Below, piece by piece: positions 44,560 to 52,782 of a stretch of 64,000 bases of DNA. Numbering within the stretch: position 1 is the stretch's first letter; every line of letters begins with the position of its first letter. Source of the DNA: Pelagibacteraceae bacterium AG-464-P07 (lineage in GTDB: Bacteria; Pseudomonadota; Alphaproteobacteria; Pelagibacterales; Pelagibacteraceae); NCBI GenBank assembly GCA_003211695.1, contig QCSA01000003.1:1-64000 (forward strand), given 5' to 3'. The notes beneath the pieces were generated by a model that did not search any database, was not told where the DNA came from, and saw nothing but the letters and a program-made list of their open reading frames with translations. The position numbers and the translations under genes were made by a program.

Positions 44560-45294
44560 TTAATGATTTAAATTAAGTGCATCATTTAAATAGATACAGG
44601 TTAAAATTGCAAAAACATAAGCCTGAAGGAAGGCTATTAATATTTCCAGACCAGTTAGTGCAACTGTAAAACTTAGTGGTAACCATCCACCTATTACTCC
44701 AAGACTTATTACAAAACCTCCAAAAACTTTTAACATTGTATGACCTGCCATCATATTTGCAAATAATCGTACAGATAAGCTTACGGGTCTACTCAAATAT
44801 GAAATAATCTCAATTACAACTATTAAGGGTAACAAAAATAATGGAACTCCACTTGGAATAAATAATTTAAGATATCTTACCCCATGATTAACAAATCCTA
44901 TAATTGTTACGCCTATGAAAATAATAGCTGCCAATGCAAAAGTTACGATTATATGACTTGTAACTGTAAAAGAGTAGGGCAACATTCCAAGCATGTTGCA
45001 GAATAATACAAACATAAATAAGCTAAAAACAAATGGAAAATAGGGTTTTGCTTTTGATCCCGCGGTATCACTTATCATTTTGGACACTAAGGTATAACTA
45101 AGTTCTGTGAGTAATTGTATTTTTGTGGGTATTATAGCTTTTCTCTTGGTTCCTATAAAAAACACACTAATTATTGTAAACGCACTTATCACCATAAATA
45201 AACTTGCATTCGTAAATGATATATCTACATTTCCAAGACTTATTTCAGGGCCAATTCTATAAACATTGAATTGATGCATTGGATTTGTTGACAT
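44560..45294 (-). CDS. atpB: ATP synthase F0 subunit a
   Basis: This 244-residue membrane stator subunit forms the proton half-channels. The essential arginine is in SLSVRLFANMMAGH, and the last helix has EILIAFLQAYVFAILTCIYL. It begins MHQFNVYRIGPEI after a short start. It follows atpI by 19 bases. Confidence 0.96.
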   Translation of the reverse strand: MSTNPMHQFNVYRIGPEISLGNVDISFTNASLFMVISAFTIISVFFIGTKRKAIIPTKIQLLTELSYTLVSKMISDTAGSKAKPYFPFVFSLFMFVLFCNMLGMLPYSFTVTSHIIVTFALAAIIFIGVTIIGFVNHGVRYLKLFIPSGVPLFLLPLIVVIEIISYLSRPVSLSVRLFANMMAGHTMLKVFGGFVISLGVIGGWLPLSFTVALTGLEILIAFLQAYVFAILTCIYLNDALNLNH

Positions 45295-45313
45295 TTTATT
45301 TTTTCAATTTTTT

Positions 45314-45601
45314 TTAATCGTTATTTTTCTGCATTAGTTTTGCTGATCTAATGACATTTAAGATGCCAGCTACAGCGCCAGCAAAAAAAAATATTATTGT
45401 TAACCAAGGTTTACTATCAAACCAGTTGTCTAAAATAAACCCTATTATTGAGCCCACAAAAACAGCGGCAACCATCTCAGTGCTTAATTTTAAGGCAGCA
45501 CCCAAAGAAGAAGTATTTTTTCTATTGTTAGTAAAGGAGTTTTTATTAGCTTTTTTCTTTGCAATTTTTAGGCGAGTACTCAATTCGCTAAATTTTTTCA
45601 T
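45314..45601 (-). CDS. atpI: ATP synthase accessory protein AtpI
   Basis: This 95-residue protein has a basic N-terminus and two helices, with STEMVAAVFVGSIIGFILDNWF and PWLTIIFFFAGAVAGILNVIR. AtpI helps assemble the c ring. It heads the F0 operon, 11 bases after the smc stop, so smc transcripts may run into it. Confidence 0.9.
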   Translation of the reverse strand: MKKFSELSTRLKIAKKKANKNSFTNNRKNTSSLGAALKLSTEMVAAVFVGSIIGFILDNWFDSKPWLTIIFFFAGAVAGILNVIRSAKLMQKNND

Positions 45602-45612
45602 TTAAATAAAAT

Positions 45613-48189
45613 TTATGCAACCAATTCTTCAGCTTTTTCAAGATCAACAGCAACCAACTGGCTAACTCCCTTTTCAGGCATTGTTATACCATACAATCTG
45701 TTCATTTTTGACATGGTTAGGGCATGATGTGTAACAATAATAAATTTTGTGCGAGTTATTTTTACTAATTCTTCGAGTAAATTACAAAACCTTGTTACAT
45801 TGGCATCATCCAAAGGTGCATCAACTTCATCCAAAAAACATATTGGTGAAGGGTTAGTTAGAAAGACTGCAAAAATTAAAGATAAAGCAGTTAGTGCTTG
45901 CTCTCCTCCTGAAAGAAGAGTTATTGATTGCAATCTTTTACCCGGAGGACTTACTAGCATTTCTAAACCAGCTTCTAAAGGATCTTCAGAGTCTACTAAT
46001 TCCAATTTAGCATTTCCTCCATTAAATAATTTTGTGTATACCTCGTTAAATTTTCTATTTACCTTTTCAAAAGCTTCAATTAATCTTTCCCTTCCTTTTT
46101 GATTTAGCTCATTAATACTTGCTTTTAATTTAATTATTGCCATGACTAAATCTTCTCGGTCTTTTTGTATTTTGGTGATTTCCATTTCAGACTGTTTTGT
46201 CTCTTCATCTGCTCTCAAATTTACTGAACCAAGTTTATCTCTTTTTCTTTTTTTTGCATCCAAAGCCTCCTCTTGTTCCAAAGCCTCTGGAAGAATATCT
46301 TTTCCAAGAAAATTAGATGAATTAAATAAGTTGGATTCATTAAGTTTAAGATTGCTTTCAATATGTTCCAGCAAATCTCTTTTTCTGTTTTGTAAGCCCT
46401 CCGCCTTAGCAGAAGCTCTAGCTCTATTCTCTCTTGCAAGCATAATCTTTTCTTGCACGGCTTTTAGCTTTTTATTGTGATCTTCATAAATTTCTTCTGC
46501 TTTATTTGTTTCTTCTTCCATTTTTAATTTTTCCTGTTCTGTTGTTTTAATAATTTGCAAAGTCTGACCTTTTTCAACAGCAATATTTTCAGGAAGTTTT
46601 TCCAAATTAATTAAATTTTGAGCAATCTTTTCTTTTCTTGCATTTAATTCGTTTACCATTTTTTCTGAATTAGAATTCAGATTCTTCCAATTCTTATTTT
46701 CTTCATCGATATTTTTTATTCTCTCTTGTCTTTTTATTGAGTCAGCTTTTATTGTTTGATTTTTACTATATGCAGCCGCGTAACTTTCTTGTGAAATTTT
46801 TATTTTGTGATTTAATTTGTTTAGCTCTTCTAATACTTGGTTATTTGTTACGTCTTCAAATTTTGAAGTCAAAATTTTCAAGCTATTTATTGTTTTATTA
46901 ATTAAGTTAGAGGATTCATCAATATTGCCTTCTTTTATACATTTGTGGCACTTTTCTAAATCTGATAAAGAGTTTTTTATGATTTCTAAATTTTCTTTTG
47001 AAGCAGAATTTATAGCCAGTTCTTGAGAGGTTTTTTTGAGCATTTCTTGCTCAATTTTAAGGTTTTCCGTTGCTACGTTTAAGTCCTGGCTAGTTTGCTT
47101 CTCAAGATCATAATATTTTGTCTCGACATCAATTAAATCTTTTTTTTCTACTTTTAGTCTCTTTTCATTCGATGAAGCATCAATTATTATTCTTTTTTCT
47201 CTATCAATATCAATTTCTAATGTTTTTTCAGAATCAATTAAACTATTTTTCTCGCTTTTTATTCTAATTTCTTGTTCTTCTAGATTTTTTATTTCTAAAT
47301 TTAGTCTCTGTAATTTTGATAGTATTTCAATATTTTTGTCTCTCAAAGGTTTTAATTTTAAATTCTCTTTTTCCAGTAGTTCAGTAGAATGGTTTAGCTC
47401 AATCGTTAATCCACTTACTTCATCCTCAGATTCACTGACATTTTCATTTTCTAATTTAATATCTTTTTCGATATTTTGTAATTTTAAATAGTAAAGGCCT
47501 GCTTCAAATTTTTTAATTTCTTCTGAAATCATTTTATACTTTGTTGCTTCTTCTGCTTGTTTCTTTAAATTTGCCAATTGTTTTTCTTGCTGTCTTCTTA
47601 GTTCATCTGATCTTTTTAAATTATTTTCTGCTGCAGTCAGTCTTAATTCAGATTCATGTCTTCTTGCATGTATTCCCGATATTCCAGCGGCCTCTTCTAA
47701 AATAGCTCTTCGATCAGATGGCTTTGCGGTTACAAGCGTCCCGATTCTTCCTTGGCCAATAATCGAAGGTGAGTGTGCTCCAGTAGATAGATCTGCAAAA
47801 AATGTTTGAGCATCTCTCGCTCGAACTTCTTTTTCATTAATAAAATATTTTGAACCTTTGTCTTTTTCAATCCTTCTCTTAACATCAATTTTTTCAATAT
47901 CCCTAAATTGTATTGGCCCATCTTTCTCTATATTTCCCAAACTAATAATTACCTCAGCAATATTTTTTGAGGGTTTATTAGCAGTGCCAGAAAAAATAAC
48001 ATCTTCCATCCCTGAACCCCGCATGCTTTTTGCAGATGTTTCTCCCATACACCATCTTAAAGATTCCACAATATTTGATTTACCACAGCCGTTTGGACCC
48101 ACAATTCCTGTTAAACCGTGTTCGATTAAGAAAGTTGTCTTTTCGACAAAAGATTTAAAACCTGTTAATTGAATTTTTTTAAATTCCAT
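45613..48189 (-). CDS. smc: SMC chromosome-segregation ATPase, short, apparently without hinge domain
   Basis: This 858-residue SMC protein has intact ATPase heads: Walker A GPNGCGKSN (31-39), the signature LLSGGEQALTALSL (758-771), and Walker B ICFLDEVDAPLDDAN (783-797). Bacterial SMC is usually near 1150-1200 residues with a glycine-rich hinge of 110-150 residues between two coiled-coil arms. Here the middle (about 390-475) is helical and charged, nearly lacks glycine, and holds Cys414-His-Lys-Cys417 near the exact centre. A Rad50-like zinc hook in place of a hinge is possible. ScpA and ScpB are not in this window. Confidence 0.9.
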   Translation of the reverse strand: MEFKKIQLTGFKSFVEKTTFLIEHGLTGIVGPNGCGKSNIVESLRWCMGETSAKSMRGSGMEDVIFSGTANKPSKNIAEVIISLGNIEKDGPIQFRDIEKIDVKRRIEKDKGSKYFINEKEVRARDAQTFFADLSTGAHSPSIIGQGRIGTLVTAKPSDRRAILEEAAGISGIHARRHESELRLTAAENNLKRSDELRRQQEKQLANLKKQAEEATKYKMISEEIKKFEAGLYYLKLQNIEKDIKLENENVSESEDEVSGLTIELNHSTELLEKENLKLKPLRDKNIEILSKLQRLNLEIKNLEEQEIRIKSEKNSLIDSEKTLEIDIDREKRIIIDASSNEKRLKVEKKDLIDVETKYYDLEKQTSQDLNVATENLKIEQEMLKKTSQELAINSASKENLEIIKNSLSDLEKCHKCIKEGNIDESSNLINKTINSLKILTSKFEDVTNNQVLEELNKLNHKIKISQESYAAAYSKNQTIKADSIKRQERIKNIDEENKNWKNLNSNSEKMVNELNARKEKIAQNLINLEKLPENIAVEKGQTLQIIKTTEQEKLKMEEETNKAEEIYEDHNKKLKAVQEKIMLARENRARASAKAEGLQNRKRDLLEHIESNLKLNESNLFNSSNFLGKDILPEALEQEEALDAKKRKRDKLGSVNLRADEETKQSEMEITKIQKDREDLVMAIIKLKASINELNQKGRERLIEAFEKVNRKFNEVYTKLFNGGNAKLELVDSEDPLEAGLEMLVSPPGKRLQSITLLSGGEQALTALSLIFAVFLTNPSPICFLDEVDAPLDDANVTRFCNLLEELVKITRTKFIIVTHHALTMSKMNRLYGITMPEKGVSQLVAVDLEKAEELVA

Positions 48190-48197
48190 AAATCTTA

Positions 48198-48788
48198 TTA
48201 TATTAATTTTTCAAGCATTTTTCTTATATTTTTGTATTCAAGAGTACCTTTAAATGGTTCATCATTTATAACCAATGTCGGTGTAGATTTTATTTTAAAT
48301 TTTTGCACAGCTTCGATTCTACTATTTAATATATAATTTTCTACATCTTCAAAAGCCAAGCATTTATCAAAATCGTCTTCATTAAGACCAAATTGTTTTA
48401 CAGATTTTTTGAGATTTTGATTTATATCTTCTATTTTTTCACCTCTTATCCAACTTTCTTGTGTTTTATATAAGTGATCTAAAAAAGAAATTCTTTTTTC
48501 TTTATTTACACATTGGGCAATTTTTGAAGCATTGAGTGCAGCCAAATCTAGAGGGAAATGCTTAAAATATATTTTTGCGATTCCTGTATCTATATAATCT
48601 TTTTTAAGAAGGGGATAAACTTTTGCATGAAAGCTTGCGCAATGTGGACAAGTTAAAGATTGATAGGAATAAATCTTGATTTTTGCATTTTCGTTTCCTT
48701 CGGTGATATCGCTTAATTTATAATTTTCACCAGCAAAAGCATTTATACTCAATAAAAAAAATAACAGAATATAAATTATTTTTTTCAT
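48198..48788 (-). CDS. DsbA-family thiol:disulfide oxidoreductase
   Basis: This 196-residue periplasmic thioredoxin-fold protein has a signal peptide (about 1-19, ending INAFAG) and the active site CPHC (47-50). The cis-Pro loop is in KSTPTLVIND. It is likely to introduce disulfides, as in DsbA/BdbD types. It overlaps the DUF721 gene by four bases and is eight bases ahead of smc. Confidence 0.92.
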   Translation of the reverse strand: MKKIIYILLFFLLSINAFAGENYKLSDITEGNENAKIKIYSYQSLTCPHCASFHAKVYPLLKKDYIDTGIAKIYFKHFPLDLAALNASKIAQCVNKEKRISFLDHLYKTQESWIRGEKIEDINQNLKKSVKQFGLNEDDFDKCLAFEDVENYILNSRIEAVQKFKIKSTPTLVINDEPFKGTLEYKNIRKMLEKLI

Positions 48789-49270
48789 TTTTGAATTGCG
48801 TTTATTAATTCCATTAAAGATTTTTTTATTTTTTCATTATTTAGAGATTTTAGAGAATCTTGAAATTTCTTTTTGGTATTTGTAGAAATATACATTTTTT
48901 TTTTATTAATATTTTCTCTTAAATTATTAAATGTTTCTAAACGGATATTATTTAGAATTTCATAGCCAAAAAAACCATTAATCTTTTCTATGATGGTATT
49001 TTTGCTAAATTCTACATTAATTTCATTTCCTCTTTGTACGTTTATTATTAAAGTTCCTGGAGCATTTTTTCCACTGGGTTTGAATGTTTTTGGGAATGAT
49101 ACTTTTGATATTTCATTACCCACTAAATAATTCCACCTGTTTAATATTTCAGAGTAAACAAAACCCCTTTTGTTTAAGATTTTTTTTACGCTTTTTGGCA
49201 AAGAATTTTTAAAAGACCTTAAACCTTGAATATAAAATGTATTTTGCTTTATATTGTTTTTTATATGCAT
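48785..49270 (-). CDS. DUF721 (DciA-like) protein
   Basis: This 161-residue basic protein has the DUF721 pattern: KSVKKILNKRGFVYSEILNRWNYLVG, then GTLIINVQRGNEINVEFSK. DciA proteins help load the replicative helicase in bacteria without DnaC; that role is inferred from the family. The start ATG (49270) overlaps the divergent mutY start (49265) within ATGCAT. Confidence 0.75.
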   Translation of the reverse strand: MHIKNNIKQNTFYIQGLRSFKNSLPKSVKKILNKRGFVYSEILNRWNYLVGNEISKVSFPKTFKPSGKNAPGTLIINVQRGNEINVEFSKNTIIEKINGFFGYEILNNIRLETFNNLRENINKKKMYISTNTKKKFQDSLKSLNNEKIKKSLMELINAIQK

Positions 49271-50284
49271 AGACTGGTATCAATTTTACCAAAAAAAATA
49301 CTTTATTGGTATGATAATAACAAAAGAGTTTTGCCTTGGAGGATCAATACACCAAAAAACAAAAAGGAATACTACGTAATTGTGAGTGAATTTATGTTGC
49401 AGCAAACACAAGTTAAAACTGTAATTCCATATTTTACAAAATTTGTTACAAAAATTCCAAATTTAAAAACTTTATCTACAAGTAATGAAAAAAAAGTTTT
49501 AAAACTTTGGGAAGGTTTAGGATATTACAGAAGAGCAAGAAATTTACATAAAACTGCTAAGATTTTAATTAAAAATTATAATGGCAAACTTCCAAAAAAA
49601 TTTGAAGAAATTATAAAATTACCTGGAATAGGAGAATATACAGCTAACTCATTAACAGCTCTAGTTCATAACAAGGCATGCATTCCAATTGATGGAAATG
49701 TTAAGAGGGTTTTTTCACGATTATTTCTTATTTATGAAAGTAATAAAAATTTTTGCAAAGAAGTAAAAAAAATTATAAACAAACTGCCTAATACTAACAG
49801 GAATGCAGATTTAGCTGAAGCATTGATGGAGTTTGGTGCGACAGTTTGTAAGCCTAAAAATCCATTATGTAGAATTTGTAATTTAAAAAATTATTGTAAA
49901 TTTTATAATAAAAAAATTTATATTCCTACAAAGAAAAAATACTATTTCAAAGAAAAAAAATTTAATATTTATTGTTATTTAAATAAAAAAAATAAAAAAA
50001 TTGCACTAACTCAAAATAAAAATTTAAGTTTTTTAGCTAACTTTAAAATGCCAGAAGCTCAAATGGTAATTTCAAGTAATAATTCTAAAATAAAAAGATG
50101 GAATTATTTGTGTAATTATAAAAATAATATTTCGAATATTAAAATGAATATAAATTTGTTTTATAAATTTACAAAAAATAAACCAAAAAAATTCACTTGG
50201 TATTCTATAGATGGGTCAAATATTGAATTTATACCGACGTTTACAAAAATAATTTTTAATAAAGTAAAAAAATTATATGTATAA
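49265..50284 (+). CDS. mutY: A/G-specific adenine glycosylase
   Basis: This 339-residue base-excision enzyme removes A opposite 8-oxoG. LPWR, SEFMLQQTQV with catalytic Glu42, LPGIGEYTANSL (helix-hairpin-helix) and IDGNVKRVFSR are seen. The Fe-S ligands follow the usual C-x6-C-x2-C-x5-C spacing (CKPKNPLCRICNLKNYC). I use ATG 49265 in place of 49226, which only adds a hydrophobic tail. The C-terminal NUDIX-like domain is short and diverged. Confidence 0.94.
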   Translation: MHRLVSILPKKILYWYDNNKRVLPWRINTPKNKKEYYVIVSEFMLQQTQVKTVIPYFTKFVTKIPNLKTLSTSNEKKVLKLWEGLGYYRRARNLHKTAKILIKNYNGKLPKKFEEIIKLPGIGEYTANSLTALVHNKACIPIDGNVKRVFSRLFLIYESNKNFCKEVKKIINKLPNTNRNADLAEALMEFGATVCKPKNPLCRICNLKNYCKFYNKKIYIPTKKKYYFKEKKFNIYCYLNKKNKKIALTQNKNLSFLANFKMPEAQMVISSNNSKIKRWNYLCNYKNNISNIKMNINLFYKFTKNKPKKFTWYSIDGSNIEFIPTFTKIIFNKVKKLYV

Positions 50285-50294
50285 AAATAAGCTG

Positions 50295-51377
50295 TTAACC
50301 TAAGGCGTTTTTAGAAATTAATCTTTGTCTAAGATTATCTATGGGAACAAAAGCTCCATCCAAATTGTAATGCCAATATGTCCATCCATTGCAACTTTCA
50401 GCACCAATAATTTTTGCAGCAACTTTGTGTATTGATCCTTCCGATTCATTACATTTAATGCTTCCATCAGCCATAATTTTTGCATTTATTTTTTTCTTTG
50501 GATCAAATATTTGCATACCTGGTGAAATAATTCCCATTTCAACCAATGATCCGAACGGTATTCGAGGTTTAGATTTATTATTTTTAATAGTATCGAGATA
50601 ATGATCTTTTATCTCTATTGTTTTTTTTAGCCTTTGTTTTGCGACATTAAAATATTTGTTTTCTTTTTCAATTCCAAAGTAATTTCTGCCAATCTTTTTT
50701 GCAACAACAGCCGTTGTTCCTGTTCCAAGGAATGGATCAAATACAAAATCGTCCTTGTTTGTCGAAGCTAGCAAAATTCTGTGTAATAGAGACTCAGGTT
50801 TTTGTGTGGAATGAACCTTTTTTCCATTTTTTTTAATTCTTTCACTTCCATTACAAATGGGTAATGTCCAATCAGATCGCATCTGCAAGTCATCATTTAG
50901 GCACTTGAGAGATTGATAATTAAATGTGTATTTTGAATTTTTGTTTTTTGAAGCCCAAATTAATGTTTCGTGAGCATTGGTAAACCTAGTACCTCTAAAA
51001 TTTGGCATAGGATTATTTTTTTTCCATATAACATCGTTAAGTATCCAGTAGCCTATATTTTGAATGTGATATCCTATACGAAAAATATTGTGATAAGACC
51101 CAATTATCCAAATAGCACCATTATCTTTAAGAACCCTTTTGCATTCACTTAACCATTCTTTACAAAAATTATCATAGTGTTCAAAATTTTTAAATTTATC
51201 CCACTTATCATTAACCCCATTAACTTTACTATTATCTGGTCTTTTTAATTTTTTTTCTATTTGCAAATTGTAAGGAGGATCTGCAAAAATTAAATCAAAG
51301 CTCTTATCAGGAATTTTTTTTAATTCTTCTATACAATCTCCATTCAAAATTTTATTTTTAAGTTGCTCTATATCCAT
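50295..51377 (-). CDS. ccrM: Cell-cycle DNA methyltransferase CcrM (GANTC)
   Basis: This 360-residue beta-class adenine methyltransferase has DPPYNL (33-38) and the SAM loop FDPFLGTGTTAVVAKK near residue 230, matching CcrM/M.HinfI. The C-terminal domain (RIPFGSLVEMGIISPG and WTYWHYNLDGAFVPID) is characteristic of alphaproteobacterial CcrM. I start at 51377; the frame continues to 51407 but the predicted promoter lies there. Order UDG, rnhB, ccrM. Confidence 0.95.
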   Translation of the reverse strand: MDIEQLKNKILNGDCIEELKKIPDKSFDLIFADPPYNLQIEKKLKRPDNSKVNGVNDKWDKFKNFEHYDNFCKEWLSECKRVLKDNGAIWIIGSYHNIFRIGYHIQNIGYWILNDVIWKKNNPMPNFRGTRFTNAHETLIWASKNKNSKYTFNYQSLKCLNDDLQMRSDWTLPICNGSERIKKNGKKVHSTQKPESLLHRILLASTNKDDFVFDPFLGTGTTAVVAKKIGRNYFGIEKENKYFNVAKQRLKKTIEIKDHYLDTIKNNKSKPRIPFGSLVEMGIISPGMQIFDPKKKINAKIMADGSIKCNESEGSIHKVAAKIIGAESCNGWTYWHYNLDGAFVPIDNLRQRLISKNALG

Positions 51378-51395
51378 GATTATTTCACGTGAATA

Positions 51396-51424
51396 ATTAG
51401 ACTCCAAACAAGAGTCTGGGTCAA
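51396..51424 (-). promoter_or_regulatory. ccrM promoter with two embedded GANTC sites
   Basis: On the minus strand TTGACC (51424-51419), 17 bases, then TCTAAT (51401-51396) make a good sigma-70-like promoter. GANTC sites at 51412-51416 (spacer) and 51400-51404 (overlapping the -10 by two bases) lie inside it. Transcription would start about 12 bases before the ATG. Methylation control of the methylase gene is plausible. Confidence 0.6.
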
Positions 51425-51457
51425 CTTACGATTGAAAATTATTTGGTTAAATTGTGT

Positions 51458-52042
51458 TTATTTTTTTTTGTTTAACAAGATGTTGTACATAGGCTTAAAA
51501 GTTTTTCTATGATGAATGGTGACACCAAATTTATTAATCGCTTTTAAATGTTTTTTTGTTCCATATCCAAAATTAGTATGCCAGCTGTAGGATGTATAAT
51601 TTTTTGCTAATCTTGTTATGTATCTATCTCTTGCCACTTTAGCAATAATCGAAGCAGCTGAAATAGCAGGAATTTTTTCATCTCCTCGAATTATAGTTTT
51701 GCAATGATAACTCATATTTTTTGGTACATGTGTACCATCAATCAAAATTATATTTGGTTTGTGTTTTAAATTATTTATAGCTCTTTTCATAGAGAGTAAG
51801 GTTGCTTGCAAAATGTTTAATTTATCTATTTCTTTTATTGAAGCTTTGCTTATGGAATAAATAGAATTTTTTTTTATATAATTTGATAATTGTTTTCTTT
51901 CTTTACCTGATATTTTTTTTGAATCTTTAAGTAGATTTTTATTAATATTTTTTTTTAATATTACTGCTGCCGAAAAAACAGGGCCAATCCAGCTACCTCT
52001 ACCCACTTCATCAACACCAGCAATTAATTTATTTTTATTCAA
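51458..52042 (-). CDS. rnhB: Ribonuclease HII
   Basis: This 194-residue enzyme cleaves at ribonucleotides in DNA. It has AGVDEVGRGSWIGP with the first two acidic ligands, SAASIIAKVARDRY, and YGTKKHLKAINKFG. It lies upstream of ccrM, separated by an 80-base gap that holds the ccrM promoter. RNase HI is also encoded in the window. Confidence 0.95.
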   Translation of the reverse strand: MNKNKLIAGVDEVGRGSWIGPVFSAAVILKKNINKNLLKDSKKISGKERKQLSNYIKKNSIYSISKASIKEIDKLNILQATLLSMKRAINNLKHKPNIILIDGTHVPKNMSYHCKTIIRGDEKIPAISAASIIAKVARDRYITRLAKNYTSYSWHTNFGYGTKKHLKAINKFGVTIHHRKTFKPMYNILLNKKK

Positions 52043-52059
52043 AAAATTTACTTATAAGA

Positions 52060-52764
52060 TTAAAAATTTAGTTGCTTCATTTTTTCTCTTATTAACTTTA
52101 AATCGATCCATGCTAATTTTTTTTGATCAGGTTGTCTCATTAAAAAAGCAGGATGAAAAGATGCTATTATATATGGATCACAATTTCCAATTTTTTTTTT
52201 CATCCATTTCCCTCTTACTTTTGAAATTACTTTTTCATTTCCTATAATAGCATTAAGTGCTGTGCTACCTAAAAGTATGAGGATTTTTGGATTAATTATT
52301 TCTATATGCAATTTTAAAAAAGGGTAATATCTCTCAATTTCCTGATCTGTGGGCCTTCTATTTTTGGGTGGTCGGTAATTTACAACATTTGATATGTATA
52401 CTTTTTTTCTATTCAAATTTATTGCTTCTAACATTTTATCTAACAGTTTTCCCGCACGTCCCACAAAAGGTAGACCTTCTTGATCTTCTTGTGCACCAGG
52501 TCCTTCACCTATAAGCATAATCTTGGAATATATATTTCCATCAGAAAAGACTATTTTATTTGCAGAATTCTTTAATTCACAGTTTTTTATTGATCCAATC
52601 ATTTTTTTTAATTCCTCTAGTTGCTGTGATTTTCCTAAATCATTTGCTAATTTCTCATTGTTATTAAATCGATTTATAGGAGAATTATTTATTAACAAAT
52701 CTATATTTAACAAATTATAATATTCAATAAGCGAAAGGATTTTTTGATTTATTTTTTTATTCAT
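52060..52764 (-). CDS. Uracil-DNA glycosylase, family 4-like, without Fe-S cysteines
   Basis: This 234-residue protein has GEGPGAQEDQEGLPFVGRAGKLLDKML, the catalytic GExPG-type motif, and NVVNYRPPKNRRP, and ends with ASFHPAFLMRQ (the HPS/HPA loop). The four cysteines that hold the 4Fe-4S cluster in canonical family 4 enzymes are not there (NVVNY where others have a Cys). Similar cluster-free forms are usual in alphaproteobacteria. It forms an operon with rnhB. Confidence 0.85.
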   Translation of the reverse strand: MNKKINQKILSLIEYYNLLNIDLLINNSPINRFNNNEKLANDLGKSQQLEELKKMIGSIKNCELKNSANKIVFSDGNIYSKIMLIGEGPGAQEDQEGLPFVGRAGKLLDKMLEAINLNRKKVYISNVVNYRPPKNRRPTDQEIERYYPFLKLHIEIINPKILILLGSTALNAIIGNEKVISKVRGKWMKKKIGNCDPYIIASFHPAFLMRQPDQKKLAWIDLKLIREKMKQLNF

Positions 52765-52782
52765 CGTAAATTGTAGTATTTT

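Noticed and set aside
45749-48172. Plus-strand open frames opposite smc
   Set aside because: Ser/Phe-rich antisense products of a Lys/Glu-rich coiled-coil gene; no ribosome binding sites or motifs.
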